A DNA stretch of 64,000 nt from Lycorma delicatula (Eukaryota > Arthropoda > Insecta > Hemiptera > Fulgoridae): the NCBI RefSeq assembly GCF_047948215.1, contig NC_134456.1:57358029-57422028 (forward strand). The letters are read 5' to 3'. A program made the position numbers and the translations under genes. The notes beneath the pieces are model-generated. The model searched no databases. It was not told the DNA's origin and saw only the letters and a list, made by a program, of their open reading frames with translations. Positions 1 through 11,905 of the stretch are shown here, piece after piece (the stretch's first letter is position 1; every line of letters starts with the position of its first letter).

Positions 1-973
1 CCTCGATCACTGTTTCTAGTCATCCCTTCACTCCATTCTTTAATTAAATTAAATCATTAACCCATCTAAATCACTTAAGCCGTGTTCGAATGGCCACATA
101 TACGTTTACTAATCAATCATTCCCCACTACTCTTCATTAGTTACAAGTGATAACAGTATCTTATGCATTATAACTGAATTATTATACAAGTAATATTGTT
201 AGATTAAATGATAAGTCAACTCAGTTTAAGCTCTCATCCCCTAAGTAGTATAATATATAAAACGTACAATAATTTTCGTATAAATATGAAACTTCGATCA
301 AACTGTTGGGCACTAAAATATTAAGTGACAGAACTAATTACATTCGTTAATTTTTTGAAAATCTATTTTATTTTAAAATTATTTCCTGGAGATCCAGAAC
401 TGAGTATAAGTTGAGTCAGAACTTGTTGCAAAAATATTAAGGTATATCTTAGTGAGTAGAAAAAGAAATCCTAAAACTGTTAAAAACACTTTTCAATTAA
501 AAATATCCTTAACATTTTCTTCTTTATTTTTAGTTCTCTTTAAACTTTGGTCTTGGTAAAATAAACTTCCAGGTTCTTCAAAGAAATTTGACAATGTTTT
601 GTTGACAAAAGGAAAGGTTAGCACCCTTTCCATCATGTAGTAAAAAATACAAGAAATAATAACATAAATTCTATAATTCTATTATAAGTTAATTTTAATA
701 TTAAATTTATAAGGTTGAATAATGAAGATAATAGCGTTTGTCTCATATCTCTAAGAGTTGTAGTCGCCGAGATATGTCCTCATAAAAAATATAAAACTTA
801 ATAAATTGATACTGGCGGATAAATTAAAAAAAATTATGCCAAAACAAGCCGATAAAAAAGCAGTACCGTAAAAGGGGGTGAATGATGAAGACGTTCAGTT
901 ATACTGTTTGCATGCAGATAATTTCTTCGCACAGTACTGTTTTAGGGGGCTAATGATTGTGATTGATAAAGTT
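1..973. other. AT-rich DNA, no gene seen
   Basis: No open frame, RNA gene or recognisable element protein was found here. The only structure noted is an imperfect direct repeat of about 27 bp (cagtaccgtaaaagggggtg near 861, a related copy near 931), about 70 bp apart. It may be the edge of the inverted-repeat structure that follows, but nothing proves this. Confidence 0.5.
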
Positions 974-2443
974 ACGAAATTACCTTTTGTTATATTACAA
1001 GTGGCAGTAATCTCAAATGTTAACTTGCTCGTAGTTATTATTTTTTAGTTCGCATTCTTATTTTTCACTAAAAAAACTTCGATTTTGCATATCTGATTGA
1101 TGAAGAAAATTTTCCAAATAGTATCAGAAAAATATTGCTCAACGCAAGTAAGCATAAAAATTAACAGTAAGTTTTCATGTGTACTTTATTAAAATTAGAT
1201 GCCCATTTATAATTAACTTGTTCTACATTAAATCGAAAACATAACTACAGCTGTGAAGGATTATGAAAAAAATCCATACAATTTTAGATATTGTAAATTT
1301 TAGAATTGTAATTTTTCATACTAATTGTAAATAAAACATTTTATCTAATAGTTACTCAAAAAAAAATTAACCCTTCTGAGAGTTCCTGGTTGGTGTTGCA
1401 TCACATGAAACAACATTTTCACTGTTTTTAATACAAATTTTTAGTGTAAATAAATGAGTTCTTATTATGCCCTTATTGTTGTGGCCCAGCTGGTCTCACA
1501 CACGTTTTAACACATAGAATGTAAACAAACAGAATGTTAATAGTAAACAAATAAGAGCACTTCACGTTCTCATCCAGTACCTTTATTTGAAATTTGAAGA
1601 CTCATGTAAATCAATGACTTGGCGAAACTGAGGGAATTTATTATAAAATAATAATAATAATATTAAACGAATTAAACATTCATGTTAAAAGTGGATTTAA
1701 TCAGAACTTTTTTTTGAAATGACATCCCATACTATGTTTGGATATTTACATAATATTAAATAAAGTATAGAGGATTTAGGTTTGAGATGTATCGGCTGTA
1801 ACTATGAATGCATTAACAAGAATAATTTTTTTTGATCCTAGTTATTGTTAAAAGTAAGAATGTGTGATCAAATTCTTGTCTGGAAAATTACAGAAATGAC
1901 CATCTTAGTTCATTTAATTTATTTTGAGTAGGATATGTTGAAGTCTGTTAAGAAGACAGATATATAGACATTTAAATAAATGTCATCAATAAATTTAAGA
2001 CTAAGTAGCCTAGGGAATATATTTCAATTTACAGGAACAGATTTCCTCTATCCTATATTTCCTCATTTAAAATGAGCCAAATGCTATTTTATATTTGTTT
2101 TCTGTTTTTTTTTTTTTTTTTGTCTAACAAATTTATATAATTTTTTTTTGCTTTTATTTTATTTGATTAATTAGATAAATTTATTTTTATTATTTTGTTA
2201 GTTTGTTTCATTTATTGATTTAAATTCACATTGCCTTTTACTGATTCCTTTATAACTATTGTTGATGGTTGTTTAACAATCAAATTGTGCATTTAGTTTT
2301 ATGAACTTGAATTTATTTAAATAGATTTTATACAAAATCAAAGGTTTTTTAGCGAAGAATAAGAATGCGAGTTAAAAAATAATACATAGATTATGTTAAC
2401 ATTTGAGCTTACTGCCACTTGTAATGTAAAAAATGTAATTTCG
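974..2443. repeat. Long inverted repeat pair, possible foldback or TIR element
   Basis: The arm at 974-1090 is repeated in reverse complement at 2330-2443. Both arms share the core attacaagtggcagtaa, then ctcaaatgttaac, then cgcattcttatt, in the same order, at roughly 80-85% identity by eye. The 1.24 kb between the arms is AT-rich and contains one copy of a diverged repeat (1560-1890) but no transposase frame. The similarity stops abruptly at the outer edges. This could be a non-autonomous foldback/TIR element, or two copies of one repeat lying in opposite orientation. No target-site duplication was identified. Confidence 0.6.
1560..1890 (+). repeat. Diverged dispersed repeat, copy 1 (second copy at 13.93 kb)
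   Basis: This aligns colinearly with 13,930-14,270. Shared blocks include ctcatgtaaatcaatgact versus ctcgtgtaaatcattgact, and the core ttaggtttgagat followed by atcggctgta and actatgaatgcattaa. A T-run sits in the same place in both copies. There is no coding potential. It lies inside the inverted-repeat structure at 974-2443. Confidence 0.55.
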
Positions 2444-4180
2444 CATTACAATAAAGTAGAAATAGTAGCAGTTATAAAATTATAATAGAAAAATATCTTC
2501 TAAAAAACAGAAGGTTTTATTTCTCATTTTTTATCGGATAGAGAAGCCAAATTGTATTATCGACCTATTTGCTACTTAAATGACTGAGTGACAGATAAAA
2601 TTTCTAGTAATAGCAGTGTAGAAGGACAGAAAGAAATTTTAAAGCTGACTCACGCGATGCTGCCGAGCCCTCTTTCTATGAAAATATTCTTTAGTATAAG
2701 TTTATTTTCGAGCCGGTTAAAATAACAAAAATATAAAAAACTTCCATCTCTTTCAACTTTCAAGTATCCTTCTCCTTTCTTTACTTTCAATGGAATCAGT
2801 ACAGCTTACTTTTTTTAATGTATTCATCAATATTTCTTTAAAGTAGGCTAAAATTTCCTACACATTTAAAGAATATAATTTAATAGTTTTCAACAAGTTC
2901 ATAAAAGATTAGTTAATAAGTTTCAATTATAAATAAATGTATACCGTTTTAATTCTACAGAACCTATCACATCGAGAAAAAGAATACGTAAATATATTTA
3001 TGACAGAAAAAGAGAATTAAACTTTATAAATAAAAGAAGATTTTCCTAAGAGTAAGAAAAAAGGCGTACTCTATATAACATTAACGTATTAAATGAATTT
3101 CAAACTATGAATGAGGAAAAAGAGAGAGAGTGAGAGAGAGATTGTGTGAGCGTACGTAAACACACACGTACGTGTAAACATACAACTGAAAGACGTATTA
3201 ATTGGTAATGTTTAGGAAAAAAATAAATTCAGTCCAATTTTCTGATCTGGTTTATGACTTATGAAATAATGAAATTAAAACAGAAAAATAGTAACGTGGA
3301 TTATTTCTAACAAATTTTTACAGTTCGTCACCATAAATCATTATAAATTAGATCGTTGGAAAGTTTGACTAATAAACTACGTCATAAAATGCAATAATAA
3401 TAATAAAAAAAATTATAATAATACAATTTAATGTTTGGACGTGATGTAAATGAAATAACCCAATAAGAACCTTATGAGGTAATTTTGCCAATCAACACAA
3501 ATTATAACTAATCAAAATCCATTATTTTTATTTTTATTGCTATTATGATATTTATAACTATTATTATTATCGGAAACTATTACTATTTTTATTACTCGGC
3601 ATCAGAACCCAGAAAATATTTTCAACCGACTAAGAAATTGTTTTGAACAATCATATGATTTAATCATTATCTCCTTTCAAAGTCTATTTTTTCATCATCC
3701 TTCTGTGAACATACTTTACGAAATATAAGCCACTAATTTTTAAATTATTATTATTATCCTTAAAAAAGTTTCTTCTCATTACCTGCCATAAAAGATAGCT
3801 TACTTTGGATTATAATAAAAGTTTTACTAATAATTAATATGATTTCAATACAGGACTTTTACAGGTACTCTTTATGTAACAAATCCTAGGTAACGTTGTA
3901 CGTTAACAAAGACCTTTCGTTGATTAGTTTAAGCCACCTTTATAATCATTCTAGAAAACATTTTCCATGGTGTTAAAAATTTCTATGATTACTCACATAA
4001 ATCGAAAAATTACTCTCAAATAAAAAATACTCTGTCAAATACTCTCATAAAATGTTAAAGTTTTGATTTTTACCAAGATGCAGTTGATGTGTAAATTTAA
4101 TACATCTTTTTAACTGTATCAAAAATGATGCTTTTCATATGATTTATAACAATAATAATGTTTATCTCTAATTTAAAAAA
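2444..4180. other. AT-rich DNA with a short purine/CA-rich microsatellite
   Basis: No coding sequence was recognised. At about 3118-3182 there is an (AG)n-like tract followed by alternating acgtacgt/cacacac runs. ATT/AAT trinucleotide runs occur near 3385-3420 and 3530-3600. Nothing else is supportable. Confidence 0.5.
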
Positions 4181-4404
4181 TCTGATGTAGACACCACATG
4201 ACTTCATTGCACGCCTATTAAATTACATACACACATTTCTTGCTGCAGTTCATTTAAAATTATTTTATTTGAAAGTGAGATACGACCCTTCAGTTCTTTA
4301 ATAAAGTTGACAGTTACACAATTCCATTGTGGTGGACACCGCATTGCAACGCATATTTTTGTGGTGCCCATATCAGCATTTTATAACAGTTTATATATTA
4401 ATTT

Positions 4405-4495
4405 TGTTTCACGTTGCTCAAGTAGTTATATGATGTAAGTGAGAACGTGTCGGATCCGTAACCATGGGCACATCGGTTTGAATCCGACTTCATTT
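4405..4495 (+). repeat. tRNA-derived SINE-like head
   Basis: An A-box-like stretch ttgctcaagtagtta (4414-4428) is followed about 46 bp later by a near-perfect Pol III B-box, ggtttgaatcc (4475-4485). This is the arrangement of a tRNA or tRNA-derived SINE promoter. A B-box in reverse orientation, ggattcgaacc, lies at 4738-4748. The head is not a functional tRNA: the T-arm stem pairs only partly and no acceptor stem is visible. Confidence 0.55.
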
Positions 4496-4756
4496 ACATA
4501 CGTCTTTTTTAACTTATTTTTTAATTTAAATATATTGATTTATTAATAACTATTAATCTCTGTAAACATATTTGAATTAAAATGAAAAGTAAAAAAAAAA
4601 ATTTATTTCATTAATAACTTCAGATTTTTTTTTAAATATTTTTATTGTAAAAAATTGGTTACAAACAGAGGTTAATAATTATTATTAAATCAATATATTT
4701 AAATTAAAAAAAAAAAGTTAAAAAAGGAGATGAAGTCGGATTCGAACCGATTTGCC
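4467..4756. repeat. ~100 bp inverted repeat containing opposed B-boxes
   Basis: 4467-4568 and 4658-4756 are reverse complements over about 100 bp, including the B-box, atccgacttcat, a T-rich block and atttaaatatattgattta. About 90 bp of AT-rich sequence separates the arms. This is most simply two copies of the same SINE-like module in opposite orientation. A transcript through it would fold into a long hairpin. Confidence 0.65.
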
Positions 4757-5145
4757 TTCCCTTTGTAAGATCCAAATATTTCTTTAATTAAAATTCTATT
4801 TTCCTATAAGAAAATAAAAAGTCCAAAATCCAGTTTTTTTGGACTTTGGGCTTTTTGAATACTTTTGGTCCAGCCGATTGCAATCAAAAGGAAAGGTGCA
4901 CAAGTAGATATTACAACAGTCCTAAATCCAAAATGTCAACATCCTACAGCTAATCGTTTTTGAGTTATGTGAGATAAGTACATACATTCGTACATAGGTA
5001 CGTACTTACAGACGTCACACCAAAACTAGCCAAAATGGATTCAGGAATGGTCAAAATGGATATTTCCGTTGAAATCTGAAAATCTAAATTTTTCGCGATC
5101 ACAATACTTCCTTTACTTCGTAGAAAGAAGTAAAAAGAACTTTTC

Positions 5146-6769
5146 TTAGAATTTTTCATGTTTGAACAATAAAAATTACTAACAAACTAGATATACAAAA
5201 TTACATCATATCTTAATATTAATTGTGACTGGTGTAATTGTTTTTAATAAATAAGATCACAGATTCTAATTAAAACTAAATATAAGGACCATAAAGATTT
5301 ATCATAATACAAAAAGAACGGTAATATATTTTCTAGGAGAGATTTATTAAAATTAGTTTGTTACCCACAATTTAGTATTTACAACATCCGTTGTAAATAC
5401 TAAATATATCTTTCCTTATTATATGGAACGCTTAAACATTGTTTATTATCTATTATTGTACATCTATTGTCTATTACATACATTTACCATGTATTTTTTT
5501 AAACAAAATTCTAAATTAATAACATATTTTGATAATAGAAATGTACGTTTTACCTATTTTGATATCTATCATTTTGTTAAAAACATTTTTATTTATATTA
5601 CAGAAATTTTTGTTTTTTGAACGGAAGAAATGATATCTGCGAGTCTCTTATGGTACGGTTTACAATTTCATTGTAATATTTTTGGATATTTTTTGATTAT
5701 TATGATCTATAAAATAGAAAAAATACATCTACTGTTAACTCGAGATTAATTATTTCTTCTTCATCAGTAGTCCAGGCTAATTTTTCAGCATGACCTAAGA
5801 TTGTTAACGGTAATTTTGTTTATACAAATTGCCCACAGTACATCATAAACTAGATTTTTAAACTGAAACTATTAAAATTCTTCCCTAAATAAACCAAAAA
5901 ATATCAATAGGATTCCGTTTACATTGCAAATAATTATTGACATAGATATAATGTTTAAATTATTACTGTACAGTTGTATCGAAACATGTAGCTAAATCAA
6001 ATAATAAAACTTGTTTACTTTATAAAAATCGTACATAGTAAGATAAAATAATTTTTAATGATATCGAATAAAATTTAATGTCATTTTAAGTAACATGGAT
6101 GATAATACATTTCAACAAATCATTAAATTCTTTTCGTGAGCAGATAGTGTTGTAATCATAAGTGGTAATTTTTATTAAACAAAATAAATTTTTAAAGCTT
6201 ACAGGAAGTTATTTGTTTATAAATGTATGAAAGCTTTTTAACAAACCATTTATACAAACGTCAATTGCACACAGAACAATGCTTTTGATGCGATACATAA
6301 ATTGAATTTCAAAGGAATCAATTAATTTTTAATGGTTGAAATATTTTTTTGTAAATTAAACTTTTATATGTAATTAACTTTTTCATCAGTTACTTCATGA
6401 AAATCAATCAGCTTTACTAAAATATAAACATTTATAAAAAAGCCTTCAGACTTAATGCAAAGAATTATTTTTAGATATTGTGAGCTACACTTGAAATTTT
6501 TTAATCACTTTTACCGTTCATATTCTTAGTTTTTTAGATGAAAGGAAAAAATTAAATATTTTAGCATTATTATTTAGGGGTGAATTAAATGAAAAGTTAT
6601 TCATTATAATTAATCTAAAAATTATAATTAATTCTTTTATAGAAGTCAGCAGACCGGTTTGATGGATTAATTATTTGTTTCTGTTTTGTGCTGGTCCTAA
6701 GCGTCAATTAAACTCACACTATATCCTAAAGTAGTTTTATCATGTATTCTAACTTCATATTACTTTATT
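5146..6769. other. AT-rich DNA; one weak exon-like patch
   Basis: No recognised gene. On the minus strand, 5733-5794 reads as an exon-like patch: acceptor ...aatcttag, 20 open codons containing HAEKLAWTTDEEEI, then donor acagtagat. The tryptophan-plus-acidic run is loosely Myb/SANT-like, but 62 bp is too short to rest on. The rest is uninformative AT-rich sequence. Confidence 0.25.
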
Positions 6770-7470
6770 ATTTTTATTTCATTCACTTCCATCCAAGACA
6801 AAAGAAGTAATCCTAGATGCCTTAATAGAAACCCTAGACGCTCAATAACTTTTACTTACTTCAATAAGACTTTGCCACAAACTCTTCCCTAATTTTTCTA
6901 AAATTTCATTTTCTGTACTTTACTATTCCACAAGTTTTCAACATTCTCCTGTAAATTCACATTTTAAGTCCCTTTCTTTATTTTTCTACCTTTCACGTTA
7001 TCTTGTCATAGTATTACAGCAGTATTTTAAGGAATTTCTAACATTTGAATCTACATTTGATAGTAGCTTTTTTCTTTTCTTTATAAAATCTCTCGACTTA
7101 TTCCAGTTTTATCTTAATATTTTCATCAATTTGCTCATCGTTTCGAATTTTATTACAGCAAATATCTGGAACAACTGGAATATAGTATTTTCCAATCTTA
7201 ATATTTTCCTCCTTGATATCACATATGTTTTATTCTAGTTTACTTTCAAATTAAATTTATCCCCTAATAATGAAATCATATTGTTTACTAATTCTTACAG
7301 CTCACAGTGTCTGTAAAAATAGCAAGATCATCAAGAAATCTTAAAGTTTTTACTTTTTCCCTAGAATGCTTTACTGATCTCAAATTATTTTATTGTTTCC
7401 TTCATTAAAGTTTCTTTAAACATATTAAGATGTGAAGGAAACGGGCTACATCTTTCCTCTTCCCTTTTTG
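6770..7470 (-). pseudogene. Decayed LINE reverse transcriptase fragment
   Basis: Read on the minus strand, about 7,340-7,315 encodes LRFLDDLAIF, which corresponds to the RT active-site motif FADD(I/L). Some 100 bp upstream, QKGKRKDVARFLHI is a decayed match to the QG-C-SP block that precedes the active site. Further downstream, KIGKYYIPVVPDI looks like a connection domain. Stops and shifts interrupt every frame, and one residue of the active site (A to L) is changed. The clade cannot be fixed; an RTE-like type is likeliest. The assignment rests on the spacing of the two RT motifs, so it is moderate. Confidence 0.45.
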
Positions 7471-10039
7471 TACTGCTGTAGCATTTTCTAATCTTAATAT
7501 AACTATCTAGTTTGTATATAAATTATAAATAATTCATTTATATTTTGTTGTTACTGTTTCTTAAAATAATATGCATTCTATCCCATTCTCCAATATTAAA
7601 TTCTTTTTCAATTCTGCAAAGTGTTTATAGTTTTATTTTCTTCAATCTGCCTTTTAAAATTAATGTGATCGTTAAAATTACTTCTCGTGTTTCTACCCTT
7701 TTTTCTGAAACTGAACTGATCTTTAATCCTCCTCCTTCGTTCTTACCTTCTACAATTTATTCTAGTTAGTAATTACAAGCACTATAGTTAAACTTAGATG
7801 CGATTGCTCTGAAATTATAATAAAATTTTCATATTTTCGAGTTATAAATAATTAGATGAGATTAATAGCTTGATAATGAGAATATTAGCTGATCAATGCT
7901 TTAAGTAAAAGTTTATTTTTGGAAACGGTGACTACTAGCAAATTCTGCTAAATATCTTTAAAAAATATAGATTAATTTCGCCAGCATATGGAAGTGTGTC
8001 AAGGACAATTTTATAGAAATATGAATCAGCAGGGTTGGGTACTTATCGGTAGTAAGTTAAACAAAACAAAATATAATAATATCGTATAATCAGATTTAAA
8101 AAAAAAAAAAATTAAAAAAAATAATAAAAAGAAATATTACAAAATAATTTAAAAAAAATTGTATAGTGAATTTTAGAGAAATACATAAAAATAAAGTAGC
8201 GGAAGAAGAATTTAAGAAAAGAGAAGGCTTAAGTAAAGTAAGAGTTAGTATATAAGTAATATAAGCATGTGAGTGTCACATTAAACGAATTGTACATATT
8301 TCGCTGGATGCGAAATAGTCTGACTGACGCTCTCAGTCAGTTAAAAGCATCACTCCTAAACGTAATTAATTTTAAATAAGCCCTTCAGGTGTGATTTTAA
8401 CTTGACCTTGATTCAAATTTTATGTTTCAAAAATATGCTGGTGAATGCCACTCCATCTTCCTTAGAAATTCGTATTATCTTAAAAGCCATCGTAAAAGTT
8501 GTAAAATAGGTCGACATGTTTGGTCATCAATTCGGCAGTTGATAGAAGTTCAAGCTATACAATCGACTTTGAAATATTTTCAATTATAAGCTAAACGGTC
8601 ACTGGATCTAACGTTTCACTGGGTAACTTGAAAATATCTATAAAAAAAATATTATAATATTGTGGAAAGCGAAAATGAAGGTTTACTAAGTTTTGGTACT
8701 TTTCATTTGTAGAGGATGAATAAAACAACATAGAATACAAGTCAATACTTAAACTGGTGTAGACGTACGGTACACGACTACGGACTACGTCACTTAACTC
8801 TAGTATCGATATACTTGAGCGCTTCCAAGAAATATCACTCAGGAAAATGCGTAACATCCTATGTTACAAAAGCAACAAGTAAATTTATTTATATTATAAG
8901 ATATAAATTTAAATAAGATTAACGAAGAACAAAATTTTTTAATATTTACCTTGATAATAATTTTATTTGTTTTATAAATTAAAAGAGAAACTACTTTTTG
9001 TAACTAACTTATCGATTTTAATGATACAATTTACGTTAAATATTATGCACAATTCTAAATTTATAGGTACTTGTATTTAAGTTATTAACGTAATCATCAC
9101 ATCTCTCGTAACTGCCACCGATATTCTTCTTCTTCTCATTCTGAGTGTATATCTGTATCATTGCAGTATATATATTTTTATTGTTAAAATTAAGTAAATC
9201 AATTAATATTTGAAAAAAAATAATGTTAGTCTTTTATGTTAATTATCATTAGCTAAATTTTAGGTAATGTAAGGTATTGTGATTATAATGCATCACTGTT
9301 GTTGTTTCTGGCAATCATTTCTTCTTAATTTTCATCACATTTAAACAATTTATTACTGGTTGTCTGGTTTTGTTGGTAATGCTGTATTTTAATCGAAGTA
9401 ATTTATAGATAATCAACGTTACAGATTGTTATAATAATAATTATAATTATGTATTGGCTAATAAGATTACATACACTTCATCAGTTTTACCTTCATTTTC
9501 TTGGGTCACAGCTAATTTTCATGAAAAGAATTGATTTAGATGAATCTTCTCTTTTGATTTATGCTAGACGAACATATATGAAGCTAGCTGTTTGGTCAGC
9601 ATTAGTATAAGAAAAAAGCATTCTTTAAGTATTACGTTTTAGAATAAGTGGAAGAATTACAGCACATTTAAATTAAGTTGCTAATATAGGTTCGTTAATA
9701 TAGATAGTCAATACTTTTTTTTAAATAAAAACTTTATAAGGATAAAAATATAAAAGCTAGGAATAAACCCCACTTCAAAAAAAAAACCTTTAGAAGTTTG
9801 TCGCTTTTTTACACCTGGATTCTGAGATACATGAAATATAATATAAAAAGAGATGACACATCTCTCAGTTGGATCTCAGTCAGATCACAGTATACTTCCT
9901 GAGAACAATGAACAGGTGTGATAAATGTCTATAAACTGACTTAAAGAAACGAAAACCCAAAAGCAGTAACTACTCTATATTCCATTTATTCCTGCTGGCA
10001 CCTTGTAACAGCTGCCGATTGATTATAATGATAAATTAA
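7471..10039. other. AT-rich DNA, no supported gene
   Basis: The minus-strand 88-codon frame at 8591-8857 has no recognisable domain. A plus-strand patch (8818-8875, LERFQEISLRKMRNI) is faintly reminiscent of LINE C-terminal regions but too short to call. An 8-bp stem ctgactga/tcagtcag lies near 8320-8341. Nothing else was found. Confidence 0.4.
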
Positions 10040-10620
10040 ATTTTTTGTATTTTATGAAGAAATGGTTGCCTGAACCCATCCCAACCCTGTAGGGGGAAGA
10101 CGTCACAAGGTGACGTCCTTGTGACGTCACCTTGGTACCTTGTGACGTTACTGGTCGCCACAACACCCCCTCCGTTCCGAGCCCTGAGGGGCTTTACTTG
10201 AGGTCATCTTTAGACCCTCTAACTGATTACATCTCACAGTCATCAGCCAGGCCTCAGTCGGGATGCCATCGGTGTAGATGCCTCGGCAAACATTTGCATC
10301 AGTAAAATACAAATCAAATTTTGCCTTCATGTAGGCCTCAATCGGGCATATTCACATCCAACCTAACATGATTCCTTCAAAGTAACTAATCAAAACCGCG
10401 GAATCGCGGACCCCGCGCCTAGTCCAAATTGACAGCACCGTTCGTGACTGTGAATGCCTCAGAAAACGAACCAGTTGAAAGTTAAATCAGTGCTACACTC
10501 ATACCAATCAAAATTATGTTTTACGCAACATAGAAATTCAGACCTACACCATGCCTGAACTCAAAACCTCTGGGTGAACCCTCTCTTTTATAAAGATCGC
10601 TAGATAACAACATGAAACAG
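10040..10620. other. GC-rich island of unknown origin
   Basis: This block is clearly richer in GC than its surroundings, with gccctgagggg and cgcggaccccgcgcc. Its best frame is a 60-codon minus-strand ORF (10,148-10,330) containing FTDANVCRGIYTDG, which I do not recognise. It could be the UTR of a transposable element, a promoter or first exon of a host gene, or recently acquired DNA. A cluster of CRE-like sites lies at its left end and is listed separately. Confidence 0.4.
10099..10148. promoter_or_regulatory. Cluster of four CRE-like (TGACGTCA) sites
   Basis: Within 50 bp there are GACGTCA (10,099-10,105), TGACGTC (10,111-10,117), a perfect palindromic TGACGTCA (10,122-10,129) and TGACGT (10,143-10,148). 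Two of them form a perfect 11-bp inverted repeat, aaggtgacgtc (10,107-10,117) against gacgtcacctt (10,123-10,133), with a 5-bp spacer. CREB/ATF bZIP factors bind this octamer. Function here is inference. Confidence 0.4.
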
Positions 10621-10984
10621 ATTTTTCAAAAAGTAGAAAAATAAAACAGAAGCCATAAAACAGCAAAAAACAAAAGAAAATTTAAATTAAATATCTGTTT
10701 AAAAGATTAATTTATCCCGCAATCAGTTATTGGGATAGTAATTCTTTAACGTGCACGTCCTAGATTAAAAGCTATTGACATTTTAATTTTATTTTATTTT
10801 CTTCAGAGTTAAATTTAATATAACTCCTAAACCTGATTAAGCAGAGCGAGGAGGTACAGAGAAAGCAGGCAAATAATGATTCTTGCAACAGTGTATTAAA
10901 ATAGCAAACATCATAATCCATAATTACGAACGTTAAAATAATAACAAATATATTTTTTTACTGATTTAAATTATCATTATCTTC

Positions 10985-11905
10985 TATACATATAATATAA
11001 TCATAACTGGATTCATCCTTATGCGTGCATCACGCAAAAACTATAGGACAGATTTTAATAAAACTTTGCAGATTTATACTTTAGAGGCTTGGTCATTAGC
11101 TTCAATTAGAATTATCATGATAATCCTAATGGGGATTATAATATTAAAGATATTCATTAAAGAAAAAATATATATCCTATAAAATTAATTTCTGTTACCA
11201 TCAAAAAAGAAAAACATCTCTGAGTTCAGATCTATATACTTTTAAATATTTTATTTTATGTTTATTATTATTAGCTAAAGTTAGCACATTTAGCGAATTT
11301 TTATGTAGTTTGATTAGTTATTTTTGGCTTTCGATATTCGATTTTAATGTTAAAAATTATGCCTTTAAAAGAGAAGTAATCTTTTTTATTACACAAAGCC
11401 TGCTAAAAGAATGACAGTAACTCGATCCTTTGAAATACTTGAAGTAGGTGATTTTTGATTAATTGCTGATCGAGAGTGCTACGCCCAGACTCGAGGTGCA
11501 AAAGATTTGCAACGAGAGTAAATTAAATTAAATTCTTCACGAGTTCTTCTTTAACGAGAGTTAAATTCTTCACGAGTTGAAACTGATATAGTTGTAGAGC
11601 TATCATGGTCGCATAAGGATAGAAGTGGATTTAACTATAATGTACAGATTAAGTACGCCACTCATGGACATATTGGTTCCATGACAGAAGGGTGTTCTTA
11701 TTTTCAAGCTCGGAAATGGAAAGGGGAAGCAAAAGGGATATGTTCGTCTATAGCAGGAGCGTATCAGAGCTTCTACATCAAAAACGAAGGAAAAGTTGAA
11801 GGATTATTATCAGTATATTTTCACAACCATAGATAAAAAATACAGCGGGGATCCAGGCTGGCTAGACCGAAAGAGCGAACCCTGACCGGCTAATATAACA
11901 ATATA
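10985..11905 (+). pseudogene. Helitron Rep/helicase N-terminal relic
   Basis: Around 11,625-11,765 the plus strand reads SGFNYNVQIKYATHGHIG, then CSYFQARKWKGEAKGIC, and, after intervening decay, GKVEGLL. This is the order of conserved blocks in the N-terminal region of insect Helitron Rep/helicase proteins: an FNYN-I-Y-H-IG-M segment, a C-x2-C-like A-KWK-E-G-MC segment, then GKV-L. The second cysteine of the C-x2-C-type motif is replaced (YF). Stops follow and precede, and no Rep HUH motif or helicase domain is present. The upstream tract near 11,010-11,100 (tatgcgtgcatcacgcaaaaact) and the GC-rich downstream tract (11,845-11,905) may be non-coding Helitron sequence, which is inference. It is a truncated, inactive copy. 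Confidence 0.6.

Larger units (their letters stand above)
4181..5145. repeat. Dispersed repeat family, copy 1 (also at 13.1 kb and 39.2 kb)
   Basis: The stretch 4690-5145 matches 13,340-13,850 and 39,240-40,500 block by block: the tRNA-like segment tcggattcgaaccga, then gatccaaatatttc, a gtcgattgcaatcaaaag block, an acgtacgtac-rich run, a caaaatggattcagg block, and the end motif acttcctttacttcgta. Short minus-strand frames in the copies translate similarly (for example FQISTEISILTIPES at 4965-5159), but other frames are equally broken, so I treat it as non-coding. The family name is unknown. The repeated tRNA-like motif suggests a SINE or composite element. Confidence 0.7.

Noticed and set aside
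3118..3182. CRISPR-like or tandem array
   Set aside because: Simple (AG)n and (AC)n microsatellite without repeat-spacer structure; no CRISPR is expected in this DNA.
4965..5159. Small protein shared by repeat copies (FQISTEISILTIPES)
   Set aside because: Similar frames in copies 1 and 3 reflect shared ancestry of a non-coding repeat; copy 2 does not keep it cleanly, and no start or codon signature supports it.
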